Part shown: piece after piece, positions 15,797 through 24,149 of the stretch
How the letters are laid out: every line of letters starts with the position of its first letter
Numbering within the stretch: the first letter of the stretch is position 1
Origin: Syntrophaceae bacterium UBA2251
GTDB lineage: Bacteria; Desulfobacterota; Syntrophia; Syntrophales; UBA2251
Reading direction: 5' to 3'
DNA: 64,000 nucleotides
NCBI GenBank assembly: GCA_002347815.1
Contig: DDXV01000042.1
Span: forward strand, 1 to 64,000
Program-made: the position numbers and the translations under genes
The notes under the pieces: model-generated
Told to the model about the DNA's origin: nothing
Databases searched by the model: none
The model's input: the letters and a program-made list of their open reading frames with translations, nothing else

Positions 15797-16147
15797 ATGA
15801 GCACTCCTCAAGCAGTCAAAATCACGGACATTAAACTAAACGCCGACAGCCTTTACAGGGAGGAGTCCTTCACGGACCTGACCTATGCGACGATCCGGCG
15901 TCTCACACCCGTCAAGATTGACGGTTCGCCCGACGAGAACCGGGAGACCCTTTTTACCGGGATGGCCCAGCTCATGTCCCCGAGCGGCCCGATTCCGGTT
16001 CAATGCATCATCGAAGGGGCGAAGACGCTCGCCGATGCGGCGGCCAGGCTGCCCGACGCCATCGAGGCCGCGGTCAAAGCCATGATTGCCGAGGCCAAGG
16101 AAATGGAGCGTCAGGAAGCGTCCCGAATCGTCCTCCCCGGCCAGTAG
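15797..16147 (+). CDS. Conserved hypothetical protein, 116 residues
   Basis: I do not recognise a named family. The 116-residue protein begins MSTPQAVKITDIKLNADSLY after an AAGGAG site six bases upstream. The first half is mixed strand (ATIRRLTPVKIDGSPDENRETLFTGMAQLMSP), with a GPIPVQCIIEGAKTLADAAARLPDAIEAAVKAM stretch leading into a charged C-terminal helix (MIAEAKEMERQEASR). There is no signal peptide, membrane segment or cysteine motif, so it is probably a small soluble cytoplasmic protein. It stands alone, convergent with the histidine kinase gene. Codon use matches its neighbours, supporting a real gene. Confidence 0.65.
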   Translation: MSTPQAVKITDIKLNADSLYREESFTDLTYATIRRLTPVKIDGSPDENRETLFTGMAQLMSPSGPIPVQCIIEGAKTLADAAARLPDAIEAAVKAMIAEAKEMERQEASRIVLPGQ

Positions 16148-16231
16148 ACAGCGCCGGTCCGGAAATACTCGACCGTCACCGGACGCAGCAATCTGCACGC
16201 GGCAGGGAAGAAACGTCGTCCCTGCTGCCGA

Positions 16232-17917
16232 TCAGCCCCGTCCTTCCATCGCTCCCGTCAGAACCGGCAGGGTGATGCGGAAGGTGGCGCCGGCGTTCTC
16301 GCGGCTCTCCACCTCGATCATGCCGTCGTGGTCCTGGATGATGCGCTGACAGACGGCGAGACCCAGGCCGGTGCCGACCTTCTTCGTCGTGAAGAAGGGG
16401 TCGAAGATCTTGTTCAGATGTCCGGGAGGGATGCCGGGACCGTCATCCCTGAAGTTGATGACGAGCCGCTCGGGCCGGCCCTTCTCGTCGGCCTGCGTCG
16501 CCGTGGTGACGGCGATCTCGCCCTTCGTGTCGATGGCCTCCATGGCGTTCAGGGTCAGGTTCAGGAACACCTGCCGCAAGCGCCCCGCATCCGCCCGGAT
16601 GAGGATCTCCGGATGGGGAAACGCCGTGCGGATCGCGATGGCCCGTTTGGACGCCTCCTTTTTGACCAGACTCAGGGTCGAATCGAGGAGATCGCGGACC
16701 TTGAGCTCTTCCATCTGCAGGGGCAGAGGGCGGGCGAGGCCGAGGATGTCGCGCAGGAGCTTTTCCAGGCGGTCCACCTCGTGGATGATGTTCCGGAGAT
16801 CGGTTTTCTGGGGACTCCCCTCCTCACAGTCCACCTCCAGGTTCTGAACGGTGGCGGCGATGCCCGCCAGCGGGTTGCGGATTTCGTGCGCGATGGCGGA
16901 GGCGATGTGCCCGAGGGCGGCGAATTTCTCCAGGCGGACGTAATAGTCGTCCATGCGCTTCTTTTCCGTGACGTCGGTGAACTCCGTCACCACGCCCAGC
17001 GTCCGGTCGTTCTCGTCGATGACCGGAAAACAACTCCGGGAGACGACGAGGCGCCGCCCGTCGCGGCGGGTGTGCACCCGCTCGTAGTGGCTGATGTTTT
17101 CCTTGTTCTTGAACACCTGGTAGAGGCGCTGCCGCTCCTCCTCATCCAGGTCCGAAAGCTCCTGGGCGAGAATGCCCCGCGCCTCCGCCTGCGTGATGCC
17201 GGCCATCTCCTCCGCCTTGGGATTGATATGCAGGATGTTGCCCCGGATGTCGCTGACGATGATCCCGTTGATGGAGGATTTGATCACCCCCTCCAGGAGG
17301 CTCTGTTTGTCGCGCCGCTCCTTGTCCAGCCGGGTGTTCTCGATAACGATCGAGGCATGATTGGCGAAGATCACCATCGTCTCGACCTCGTCCGGGGTGA
17401 TCTCCGTCCGGGTGCGGAAGCGGTCGCCGCCGATGAATCCCAGGATCTTGCCCTTGAACTTGAGCGGCACGTAGATCAGGGATTTCCGCTCCTGCCCCTG
17501 CCGGATGTGATGCCGGTTGATCAGCCGGTCCATCTCCGTCCCTGTCGGGTCGCCGGAGGTGTCCTGGAGAACGACGGGCTGGCCGGTGCGGATCACCCGG
17601 GTTTCGTAGCAGTCGTCCCGGTCCATGTAAAAGGGGTTCGCCCAGGCCAGCCGCTCCCCCTCGGGGGTGAACCCCTTGAGGCGCCTGCACTCCAGCCGGA
17701 CGCCGTCGTCGCTCAGGAGCATGATGGCGGCGCGGTCGAAGCGGAGTCCCGTCATCACCCGAACCAGGATCTTGTCGAAGACGCGGTCCAGATCGGGCTG
17801 CTCGGTGAGGAGCGCGGTGATCTCGCCGATGTTCGTCAGCAGGCTGTTCTTGAGCGCCAGGCTCTCTTCCAGGCGGCGCGTCCGGCCGCGGGATTTGGGG
17901 CGGGGATCGTTTGCCAT
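16232..17917 (-). CDS. GAF-PAS sensor histidine kinase
   Basis: This soluble kinase of about 561 residues lacks membrane segments. Its layout is a GAF domain (about 30-185), a PAS domain (about 210-330, NGIIVSDIRGNILHINPKAEEM), a HisKA dimerisation helix with phospho-acceptor His344 in SAIAHEIRNPLAGI, and a HATPase with NLTLNAMEAI (N box), DDGPGIP and GTGLGLAVCQRI. It resembles NtrB/AtoS-type kinases and could phosphorylate an NtrC-like partner, but no regulator is adjacent; those at 5.7 and 62.9 kb are candidates. The start ATG 17915-17917 has GAGAGG upstream. It follows the dipeptide-type permease genes by about 50 bp, so it may report on their substrate. Confidence 0.88.
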   Translation of the reverse strand: MANDPRPKSRGRTRRLEESLALKNSLLTNIGEITALLTEQPDLDRVFDKILVRVMTGLRFDRAAIMLLSDDGVRLECRRLKGFTPEGERLAWANPFYMDRDDCYETRVIRTGQPVVLQDTSGDPTGTEMDRLINRHHIRQGQERKSLIYVPLKFKGKILGFIGGDRFRTRTEITPDEVETMVIFANHASIVIENTRLDKERRDKQSLLEGVIKSSINGIIVSDIRGNILHINPKAEEMAGITQAEARGILAQELSDLDEEERQRLYQVFKNKENISHYERVHTRRDGRRLVVSRSCFPVIDENDRTLGVVTEFTDVTEKKRMDDYYVRLEKFAALGHIASAIAHEIRNPLAGIAATVQNLEVDCEEGSPQKTDLRNIIHEVDRLEKLLRDILGLARPLPLQMEELKVRDLLDSTLSLVKKEASKRAIAIRTAFPHPEILIRADAGRLRQVFLNLTLNAMEAIDTKGEIAVTTATQADEKGRPERLVINFRDDGPGIPPGHLNKIFDPFFTTKKVGTGLGLAVCQRIIQDHDGMIEVESRENAGATFRITLPVLTGAMEGRG

Positions 17918-17967
17918 CTCGAACCTCTCTCGGAAGCGGGGGCCGCCGGGTCGACGGCCGGAAACCG

Positions 17968-18798
17968 TCAGCGAAGGCGGGGATCCAGGGCGTCCCGCAG
18001 GCCTTCGCCCAGTAGATTGTACCCCAGGACGGTCACGAGGATGGCCAGTCCCGGATACAGGGAGAGCCACCAGGCGATGTCGATGTTGTCCTTGCCCGCC
18101 GTGAGGATGTTCCCCCAGCTCGGCGTCGGGGGCTGGACGCCGATCCCGAGGAAGCTCAGGGCCGACTCCGTGAGGATCGCCCCGGCGACGCCGAGCGTGG
18201 CGGTCACGAGGACGGATGCCATCGCGTTCGGCAGGATGTGGACGAAGATGATCCTGAGGTCGCTCGCCCCGATCACCCGTGCGGCCAGGACGAAATCCCG
18301 CTCCTTGAGCGAGATGAAGTCGGCGCGCACGAGGCGCGTGATCCCCATCCAGCCGGTCACGCCGATGATCAGCATGATGTTCCAGATGGAGGGCTCGAGG
18401 ATGGCGATGACCGCGAGGATCAGGAAGAAGGCGGGGAAACAGAGCATGATGTCCACGAAGCGCATGATGACGGCGTCGGTCCAGCCGCCGTAGTACCCCG
18501 CCACCGCCCCCAGAACGGCCCCGATGAGGATGGCGATCCCCGTGGCGACGAACCCGACCTTGAGCGAGATGCGCGCCCCCCAGATCATTCGCGACAGGAC
18601 GTCGCGGCCGAGCGGGTCCGTCCCCAGCCAGTGGTCGCCCGAGGGCGGCATCAGGACCTTCTCCAGATCGATCGCGCTCGGGTCGTAGGGGGCAAGCCAC
18701 GGGGCGAAGAGGGAGACGACGAAGAGGGCGAGGACGACGACGCTCCCCGCCACGGCCATCCGGTTCTCCAGAAATCTTCGCCAGAAATCCGATCTCAT
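17968..18798 (-). CDS. ABC transporter permease, DppC/OppC type
   Basis: This 276-residue inner-membrane permease is of the peptide/nickel uptake type. The N-terminal segment LENRMAVAGSVVVLALFVVSLFAP and the DHWLGTDPLGRDVLSRMIWGAR motif are diagnostic for DppC/OppC. The EAA loop, which docks with the ATPase, lies around LAARVIGASDLRIIFVHILPNA. The start follows the DppB-like gene by about 25 bp. No substrate-binding protein or ATPase gene is next to it, so the transporter must borrow these from elsewhere or is incomplete. Confidence 0.92.
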   Translation of the reverse strand: MRSDFWRRFLENRMAVAGSVVVLALFVVSLFAPWLAPYDPSAIDLEKVLMPPSGDHWLGTDPLGRDVLSRMIWGARISLKVGFVATGIAILIGAVLGAVAGYYGGWTDAVIMRFVDIMLCFPAFFLILAVIAILEPSIWNIMLIIGVTGWMGITRLVRADFISLKERDFVLAARVIGASDLRIIFVHILPNAMASVLVTATLGVAGAILTESALSFLGIGVQPPTPSWGNILTAGKDNIDIAWWLSLYPGLAILVTVLGYNLLGEGLRDALDPRLR

Positions 18799-18823
18799 GG
18801 TCTCTCCCTGTGACGCCTCTCCC

Positions 18824-19798
18824 TCACGACACCCGGATACGCGGGTCGGCCAGGGCGTAGGAGACGTCCGCGATCAGGTTGCCCAGGAGCGTCAGCACCG
18901 CCCCGATGAACAGGATCCCCATGACGACGGGATAGTCGCGCGCCATGACCGACATGTAGAACAGCTGCCCCATCCCCGGAATGGCGAAGATGGTCTCGAA
19001 GATGACGCTTCCGCCGATCAGCCCCGGGATGGACAGCCCCAGGATGGTGATCACCGGCAAAAGGGCGTTGCGCAGGGCGTGGCGGTAGATCACGGTCCGC
19101 TCGGAGAGGCCCTTGGCGCGCGCCGTCATGATGTAGTCCTGGCGGATCACCTCCAGCATGTTCGCCCGCATGTAGCGCGACAGGCCGGCCAGACCCCCGA
19201 AGGCGGACAGGAGCACGGGGAGGATCAGGTGGCGGACCAGGTCCCAGAAGGCGGCGGCGGGCCGCATGTATTCGGCGTTGAGCGAGCGGATCCCTGAGAT
19301 GGGCAGCCACCCCAGGTGGATGCCGAACAGGATCATCAGCAGGAGCGCGAGCCAGAAGGTCGGCATGGCGAATCCGATGAAGACGAAGACGCTCGTCGCC
19401 CGGTCGAACCAGGCGTCCTGATGCACCGCCGCCAGCACGCCGATGGGGATGGCGATCGCGACGATCAGCAGGAGCGACAGGACGTTCAGGGTGATGGTGA
19501 TCGGCAGGCGCTCGAGGATCTTGTCGCTCACGGGCCGGCGGTCCGGCGAGAAGGAGCGGCCCAGATCCAGGACGGCGAGCTTCTTGACCCACAGCCAGTA
19601 CTGCTGGGGGAGCGGCTTGTCGAGGTCGTACAGGGCCCGGAGGCGCTCTTTCGCCTCGGCGGAGGCCCGGGGGTTCATCTGGGTCTGGAGGTCGGTCGGC
19701 GATCCGGGCGCCAGGTGCATCACGGCAAAGCAGATGATCGTGATGCCGATGAGCATCGGCGCCATGAACAGGAGCCTCTTGCCCAGATAACTCAGCAC
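18824..19798 (-). CDS. ABC transporter permease, DppB/OppB type
   Basis: This 324-residue permease is the partner of the DppC-like protein. It begins VLSYLGKRLLFMAPMLIGITIICFAVMHLAPGSP, the typical first membrane helix of DppB, and has the EAA loop TARAKGLSERTVIYRHALRNALLPV. The start is the GTG at 19796-19798, which overlaps the stop codon of the upstream isomerase gene, a sign of translational coupling. Longer readings into upstream sequence only re-read the isomerase gene. Confidence 0.92.
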   Translation of the reverse strand: MLSYLGKRLLFMAPMLIGITIICFAVMHLAPGSPTDLQTQMNPRASAEAKERLRALYDLDKPLPQQYWLWVKKLAVLDLGRSFSPDRRPVSDKILERLPITITLNVLSLLLIVAIAIPIGVLAAVHQDAWFDRATSVFVFIGFAMPTFWLALLLMILFGIHLGWLPISGIRSLNAEYMRPAAAFWDLVRHLILPVLLSAFGGLAGLSRYMRANMLEVIRQDYIMTARAKGLSERTVIYRHALRNALLPVITILGLSIPGLIGGSVIFETIFAIPGMGQLFYMSVMARDYPVVMGILFIGAVLTLLGNLIADVSYALADPRIRVS

Positions 19799-20604
19799 GG
19801 ATCCGTCTCCAGAATCGCCAGCAGGTTCATGTCTTCCAGATTCTTCACCGCCCGCCAGAGCTTCTTCTCCGAGTGGGCCTCGATGGTGATGATGGGCCGC
19901 CGCCCCAGTTCCCGGAGCCTCCGGAAGAATTCGACGAAGGGAAAGGTCCCCTCGCCGATCGGCAGGTGCTCGTCCGTCCGGCCGTGGTTGTCGTGGATGT
20001 GGAGCTGACCGATCCGGTCGCCCAGGGCGTCGATCCACCGGTCGAGGGGCGTCGTGGCAAAGGCGTTGAAATGTCCCGTATCGAAGCAGCAGCAGACGCG
20101 CTCCGGCGGCAGGGCCGCCAGCAGCCGCTCCAGTTCATGCGGGTCCCGTTCGTAGACGTTCTCCAGGGCGATGATGGTTCCCATCTGTTCGGCCTGGGGG
20201 AGAAACGCGCGCCACGTCTCCACGCTGTGCTCGAGCCAGAGGCGCTCCGCCGTGACGTAATACCGGATATCGAAGGAGGGGTGGCAGACGATGGAGCGCG
20301 GCCGGAACAGGGGCGCGAGATCGAACACCTGCTGAAGCCGGGCGGCCGTCACGCGCCGGATTTCGGGATCGAGCGCCCCGGGGCGCAGATCGACGAAGGG
20401 GGCGTGCAGCGTGACCGGAAGCCCCTCGCCGGCCAGGCGCTCCGCCACGGCGGCGAAGTCGGCGCGGGAATACCCGTCCAGGGCCACGTGGGAGAGCCCG
20501 ATCTCGGGCGGGACGCGTTCCCGGACGACCATGGGGAGGAGCTTCTCCTTGAGCAGGGGAAAGGGGACATGGACCTGGACGTGCTTCAGGACGGACGACG
20601 TCAT
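19792..20604 (-). CDS. Sugar phosphate isomerase/epimerase family (xylose-isomerase-like TIM barrel)
   Basis: This protein of about 270 residues has the AP-endonuclease-2/xylose-isomerase fold. Metal-binding positions are suggested by LHAPFVDLRPG, ALENVYERDP (Glu), CCCFDTGHFNAF (Asp and His), LHIHDNHGRTDEHLPIGEG (His pair) and TIEAHSEK (Glu). Such proteins isomerise or dehydrate sugars, and some act as xylose-type epimerases; the substrate is unknown. The start ATG 20602-20604 has GAAGG six bases upstream. It is the first gene of a unit with the permeases and kinase, which suggests uptake and use of a sugar-like or peptide-like compound. Confidence 0.8.
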   Translation of the reverse strand: MTSSVLKHVQVHVPFPLLKEKLLPMVVRERVPPEIGLSHVALDGYSRADFAAVAERLAGEGLPVTLHAPFVDLRPGALDPEIRRVTAARLQQVFDLAPLFRPRSIVCHPSFDIRYYVTAERLWLEHSVETWRAFLPQAEQMGTIIALENVYERDPHELERLLAALPPERVCCCFDTGHFNAFATTPLDRWIDALGDRIGQLHIHDNHGRTDEHLPIGEGTFPFVEFFRRLRELGRRPIITIEAHSEKKLWRAVKNLEDMNLLAILETDPC

Positions 20605-20684
20605 CGTTGACCTTCTCTCTTTGCCGCTCGCGGGTGGCCTTTCGTTTACCATACGCCCCCCCTTTGCACAATCGCCATTTTTCA

Positions 20685-20713
20685 TTGACACCCCCCTTCC
20701 CTTCTGTTATGAA
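20685..20713 (+). promoter_or_regulatory. Sigma-70 promoter for rsfS-comF
   Basis: TTGACA and TATGAA are exactly 17 bp apart. The -10 box covers the ATG at 20709, so that ATG cannot be the rsfS start. Transcription should begin about 20720, leaving roughly 30 nt before the GGGAGG site and the TTG start at 20751. Confidence 0.8.
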
Positions 20714-20750
20714 AATCAGCCAGTTAATGCAAATTCACCGGGAGGTCCGA

Positions 20751-21149
20751 TTGACCGGAAAAACCGACAAGGTCCACAGCGCCGTCCTCACCTGTCTCAA
20801 CGCCATCCTGGAGCACAAAGCACGGAATCTCGTCCTTCTCAACGTCCAGAGCCTGTCGTCCATCGCCGACTACTTTATCCTGTGCAGCGGCGCCTCGGAC
20901 CGGCAGGTCCAGGCCATCGCCTCCTTCGTGCAGGAAACGCTCAAGAAGAAATCCGGGCTCCTTCCCCTCGGCGTGGAGGGGGAAGGCGTCGCCCAGTGGG
21001 TCCTGATCGACTACGGGGACTTCATCCTCCACATCTTCTACGAACCGATCCGGGAGTTTTACGGGCTGGAGCGCCTCTGGGCGGACGCACCCCGCATGGA
21101 GATCGGCGACGACGTGCTCAAGGTCAAGGCCCTGGCGCCGGAGATGTAG
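20751..21149 (+). CDS. rsfS: Ribosomal silencing factor RsfS
   Basis: RsfS binds ribosomal protein uL14 and blocks joining of the 30S and 50S subunits in starved cells. This 132-residue copy has the core NLVLLNVQSLSSIADYFILCSGASDRQVQAIA and the end DYGDFILHIFYEPIREFYGLERLW. I choose the TTG at 20751: a GGGAGG site lies about six bases upstream, and the promoter -10 box overlaps the earlier ATG at 20709. Length then matches typical RsfS. It lies directly before the comF-like gene, whose GTG follows its stop by two bases. Confidence 0.9.
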   Translation: MTGKTDKVHSAVLTCLNAILEHKARNLVLLNVQSLSSIADYFILCSGASDRQVQAIASFVQETLKKKSGLLPLGVEGEGVAQWVLIDYGDFILHIFYEPIREFYGLERLWADAPRMEIGDDVLKVKALAPEM

Positions 21150-21151
21150 CC

Positions 21152-21868
21152 GTGCGGCGACTCCTCGCGGGCCTGGTCGACCTGATCTTCCCGCCCCGCT
21201 GCACCGGCTGCGGGCGCGTCCTCGGGGACGACGATCGCCCCCCCTTCTGCCCGGCCTGCCAGGCGGAGGTCCGCCTGCTTCGGTCCCCGCTCTGCACGCG
21301 GTGCGGCGCGCCGTTCGACGGCGGGGACGCGGACCACCTCTGCGGCGCGTGCCTGACCGCCCCCCCCGGATTCACCCTCGCCCGGTCCGTCGCCCGGTAC
21401 GAATCGGTGCTTCTGGACGCCATTCATCGCTTCAAATACGGCAGGGATGCCGCCCTCGGCCGGGCCCTGGGGCGGTTCATGACGCGCTACCCCTGTCCGG
21501 GGATGGAGATCGACGCGGATGCCCGCATCATCCCCGTTCCGCTTCACGTGGACCGGCTCCGGGAGCGGGGGTTCAACCAGGCGCTGATCCTCGCGAGAGA
21601 ACTGGCCCGGCCCGGCGGCCAGACGGTGGACTTTCTCAGCCTGAAGCGCCGCCACGCGACCGATCCCCAGGTCCGCCTGGGCAGGGACGCCCGCCGTCGG
21701 AACATCCGGGGGGCGTTCGTCGTGACCCGCCCGGAGCGCGTCGCCGACCGGAAAATCCTGCTCGTGGACGATGTCTACACCACCGGCAGCACGGTCGGGG
21801 AGTGCGCCCGCGTCCTGTTGGCGCACCAGGCCGCGGAGGTCGCCGTCCTGACGCTGGCCCGGGCATAG
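21152..21868 (+). CDS. ComF-family phosphoribosyltransferase-like protein
   Basis: This 238-residue ComF-type protein is linked to natural DNA uptake in some species. An N-terminal zinc-ribbon-like part has CTGCGR, FCPACQ, LCTRCG and LCGAC pairs. The C-terminal phosphoribosyltransferase domain has GFNQALILARELA and the PRPP-binding loop ILLVDDVYTTGSTV. The start is GTG, two bases after the rsfS stop; translation is probably coupled because no separate ribosome site is evident. The exact reaction is not established for most ComF proteins. Confidence 0.88.
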   Translation: MRRLLAGLVDLIFPPRCTGCGRVLGDDDRPPFCPACQAEVRLLRSPLCTRCGAPFDGGDADHLCGACLTAPPGFTLARSVARYESVLLDAIHRFKYGRDAALGRALGRFMTRYPCPGMEIDADARIIPVPLHVDRLRERGFNQALILARELARPGGQTVDFLSLKRRHATDPQVRLGRDARRRNIRGAFVVTRPERVADRKILLVDDVYTTGSTVGECARVLLAHQAAEVAVLTLARA

Positions 21869-22034
21869 CACCGGCACAGACGACGGTTTGGGCGTGACGA
21901 CGCGGGTTTCGTCTTCCCCGCGCCGCGGGGAGGCGCGGGGGCGAAAACGGGCCGGCGCGCCGGGGAGCAAGGTGTTCAGAACGCCTGCCGCAGGCAAACC
22001 CGTCCATCGAAGGACTTAAGGAGTGACGCGAATC

Positions 22035-22517
22035 ATGGAAAAGATCCTATCCCGTGAGGCCCTCGGGGAAGCCGTCGACCGGCTCCGCCGCGGGGGGAAG
22101 AAGATCGCCTTCACCAACGGCTGTTTCGACATCCTGCACATCGGGCACGTGCAATACCTGGAGGCGGCCCGCCGGCACGGGGACGTCCTGATCGTCGCCG
22201 TCAACAGCGACGCCTCGGTGCGGGCCCTCAAGGGCGACAAGCGGCCGCTGGTTCCGGAATCGGAGCGGGCGGCGGTCGTGGCGGCGGTCGCGGCGGTCGA
22301 CTACGTCACCCTCTTTTCGGAACCCACGCCGCTGCAACTGATCGAGACCCTGCGACCCGACGTCATCCTCAAGGGAGGGGACTGGAAGGAGGCGGACGTC
22401 GTCGGCAGGGAAGCCGTCCGCGCCTGGGGCGGCCGGGTCGTCATCATCCCGGAAACCGCGGGCGCGTCCACGACGAACATCGTGGCGAAGGTCATCGAGC
22501 TTTACGGGCGGAAATGA
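22035..22517 (+). CDS. rfaE2: D-glycero-beta-D-manno-heptose 1-phosphate adenylyltransferase
   Basis: This 160-residue nucleotidyltransferase makes ADP-heptose for the LPS inner core, corresponding to the C-terminal half of HldE. It has the cytidylyltransferase-fold HxGH motif in TNGCFDILHIGHVQYLE, the VAVNSDASVRALKGDKRP loop and LKGGDWKE. The enzyme points to a Gram-negative outer membrane with heptose LPS. I start at the ATG 22035, with AAGGAG about 11 bases upstream; the earlier GTG at 22023 overlaps that site. The kinase half (HldE N-terminal domain) is not in the window. Confidence 0.92.
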   Translation: MEKILSREALGEAVDRLRRGGKKIAFTNGCFDILHIGHVQYLEAARRHGDVLIVAVNSDASVRALKGDKRPLVPESERAAVVAAVAAVDYVTLFSEPTPLQLIETLRPDVILKGGDWKEADVVGREAVRAWGGRVVIIPETAGASTTNIVAKVIELYGRK

Positions 22518-22545
22518 CGGACGCCGGAACCGTCGCATAGCACCC

Positions 22546-23775
22546 ATGGCAACACGTCCGTCCTCCGAATCGTCCGCGCCGGCGCCGGGACAACCCTGGC
22601 AGCGGACCCTCTACATCATGTTCGCGGCGCAGCTCCTGTCCATCATCGGCTTCGCCTTCGCCCTGCCCTTCCTCCCCTTTTACATCCGGGAACTGGGTGT
22701 CACCGAAGAGCGGCTCGTGCCGGTCTGGGCGGGCATCATCGCCGCCGCATCGAGCCTCGTCATGGCCTTCTTCTCCCCCCTCTGGGGGTGGCTCGCGGAC
22801 CGGTACGGCCGGAAGATCATGGTGGAGCGGGCGATGTTCGGGGGCGCCGTCCTCACCTTCGCCATGGGGCTCGTGACCGACGTCTGGCAATTGCTGTTCC
22901 TCAGACTGCTGTCCGGCGCCACGACGGGCACCATCGCGGCCTCCATCGCCCTGGTCTCCACCGTGGTCCCCCCCAAACGGCTCGGTTACAGCCTGGGGAT
23001 CATGCAGGTCGCCGTCTTTCTGGGCATGACCCTGGGGCCCTGGATCGGGGGCCTTTTGGCCGACACCGTCGGCTACCGCGTCACCTTCATGACCGGCGGC
23101 GTCATCCTCATCCTCGGCGGCTCGCTGGTCCTCTTCGGCGCCCGCGAACGTTTCAGCCGTCCCGAGAAGGGGACGTCCGGAGGCGGCGACCGTCTGCTCT
23201 CCCTGCTGGCCTATGCGGGATTTCCCGCCATGATGGCCATGTTCTTCTTCTTCAACTTCTCCCTACACTTCGTGATGCCCATCCTGCCGCTCTTCATCGA
23301 AACGATGTGCGACCCTTCCCGGGGGGTGGCCTCGACGACGGGCCTCCTGTTCGCCATCAGCGGGGGGGCCGCCGCCCTGTCCGCGGGCGGCATCGGCACC
23401 CTGAGCGACCGGCTGGGGTACAAACCAATTCTCGTGGCGATGCTCCTGTTGACCTCGGTCACTCTCTTCCTGCACGGGCTGGCGCAGAGCATCACCCATC
23501 TGGTCCTGCTCAGGATCCTCTATGGAATCGCCGCGGGGGGAATCCTTCCGACGATGAACGCCCTCGTCGGCCGTCTGGTCCCGCCGTCCGGCTACGGCAA
23601 GGCCTACGGCCTCACGTCGGCGACGACCTGCCTGGGGATGGCGGCCGGCCCGTTCTTCGGAGGGTTGATGGCTTCCGGGTGGGGCTATCGCTGGCCGTTC
23701 GTTTTCATCAGCGCGATCATGGCCGCCGTGACGCTTCTGGTGATCCTGGGCCTCCGGCGCCGCCGGACCCCCTGA
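22546..23775 (+). CDS. MFS transporter, drug-efflux type
   Basis: This 409-residue protein has 12 predicted membrane segments of the major facilitator superfamily. The motif-A loop GWLADRYGRK lies between helices 2 and 3, and GTLSDRLGYK is its repeat in the second half. The helix 5 motif LGMTLGPWIGGLLAD is typical of proton-driven exporters of the DHA group. It probably exports a small hydrophobic compound, but no substrate can be assigned. It follows rfaE2 by 28 bp and is probably in the same transcript. It ends before a long non-coding stretch. Confidence 0.88.
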   Translation: MATRPSSESSAPAPGQPWQRTLYIMFAAQLLSIIGFAFALPFLPFYIRELGVTEERLVPVWAGIIAAASSLVMAFFSPLWGWLADRYGRKIMVERAMFGGAVLTFAMGLVTDVWQLLFLRLLSGATTGTIAASIALVSTVVPPKRLGYSLGIMQVAVFLGMTLGPWIGGLLADTVGYRVTFMTGGVILILGGSLVLFGARERFSRPEKGTSGGGDRLLSLLAYAGFPAMMAMFFFFNFSLHFVMPILPLFIETMCDPSRGVASTTGLLFAISGGAAALSAGGIGTLSDRLGYKPILVAMLLLTSVTLFLHGLAQSITHLVLLRILYGIAAGGILPTMNALVGRLVPPSGYGKAYGLTSATTCLGMAAGPFFGGLMASGWGYRWPFVFISAIMAAVTLLVILGLRRRRTP

Positions 23776-24149
23776 GGGGCGTCCCGCAACGGCGACCTGA
23801 AACAGACCCTCCGCGATCACGCAGAAACGGCTCAACCGGCTTGCGTCACCTTTTCGCCCTGCCTTGAGCCGGACTCACCCTTCCTAAATTCCGAGAGGTT
23901 GAATGGATCATGTCCTGTTCCGGGGTCATCGGGTTTTAGCCCCCCCCCCCCCACGCGGGAGTGGGTGTTCGAGCGGTAATTTTCCCCGCATTTTTTCATT
24001 TTTGTGTTGACAAATCAGGATAACAGAAGCACGTTCCCCGTATCCTAAAGCACGTCATATCCGTCAAACACCCTGCCGTCACGGGGGGTGATTGAGGGTG
24101 GAGCATCTGCCGGGTGGAGTGGCGCGGTCTGTGCTTTTGAACCGCGGCA
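23776..24149 (+). other. Intergenic region with inverted repeat and a run of 13 C
   Basis: This 374-bp stretch has no supported gene. An 8-bp inverted repeat, CGGCTCAA (23828-23835) and TTGAGCCG (23864-23871), lies about 50 bp after the MFS stop and may end that transcript. A homopolymer of 13 C spans 23940-23952, an unusual tract in which length variation is likely. A TTGACA at 24007-24012 has no matching -10 box, so I do not call a promoter. The sequence around 23990-24060 is AT-richer than its surroundings. Confidence 0.5.

Noticed and set aside
24007..24030. TTGACA in the AT-rich stretch as a promoter for the YkgJ-type gene
   Set aside because: No acceptable -10 box lies 15-19 bp downstream.
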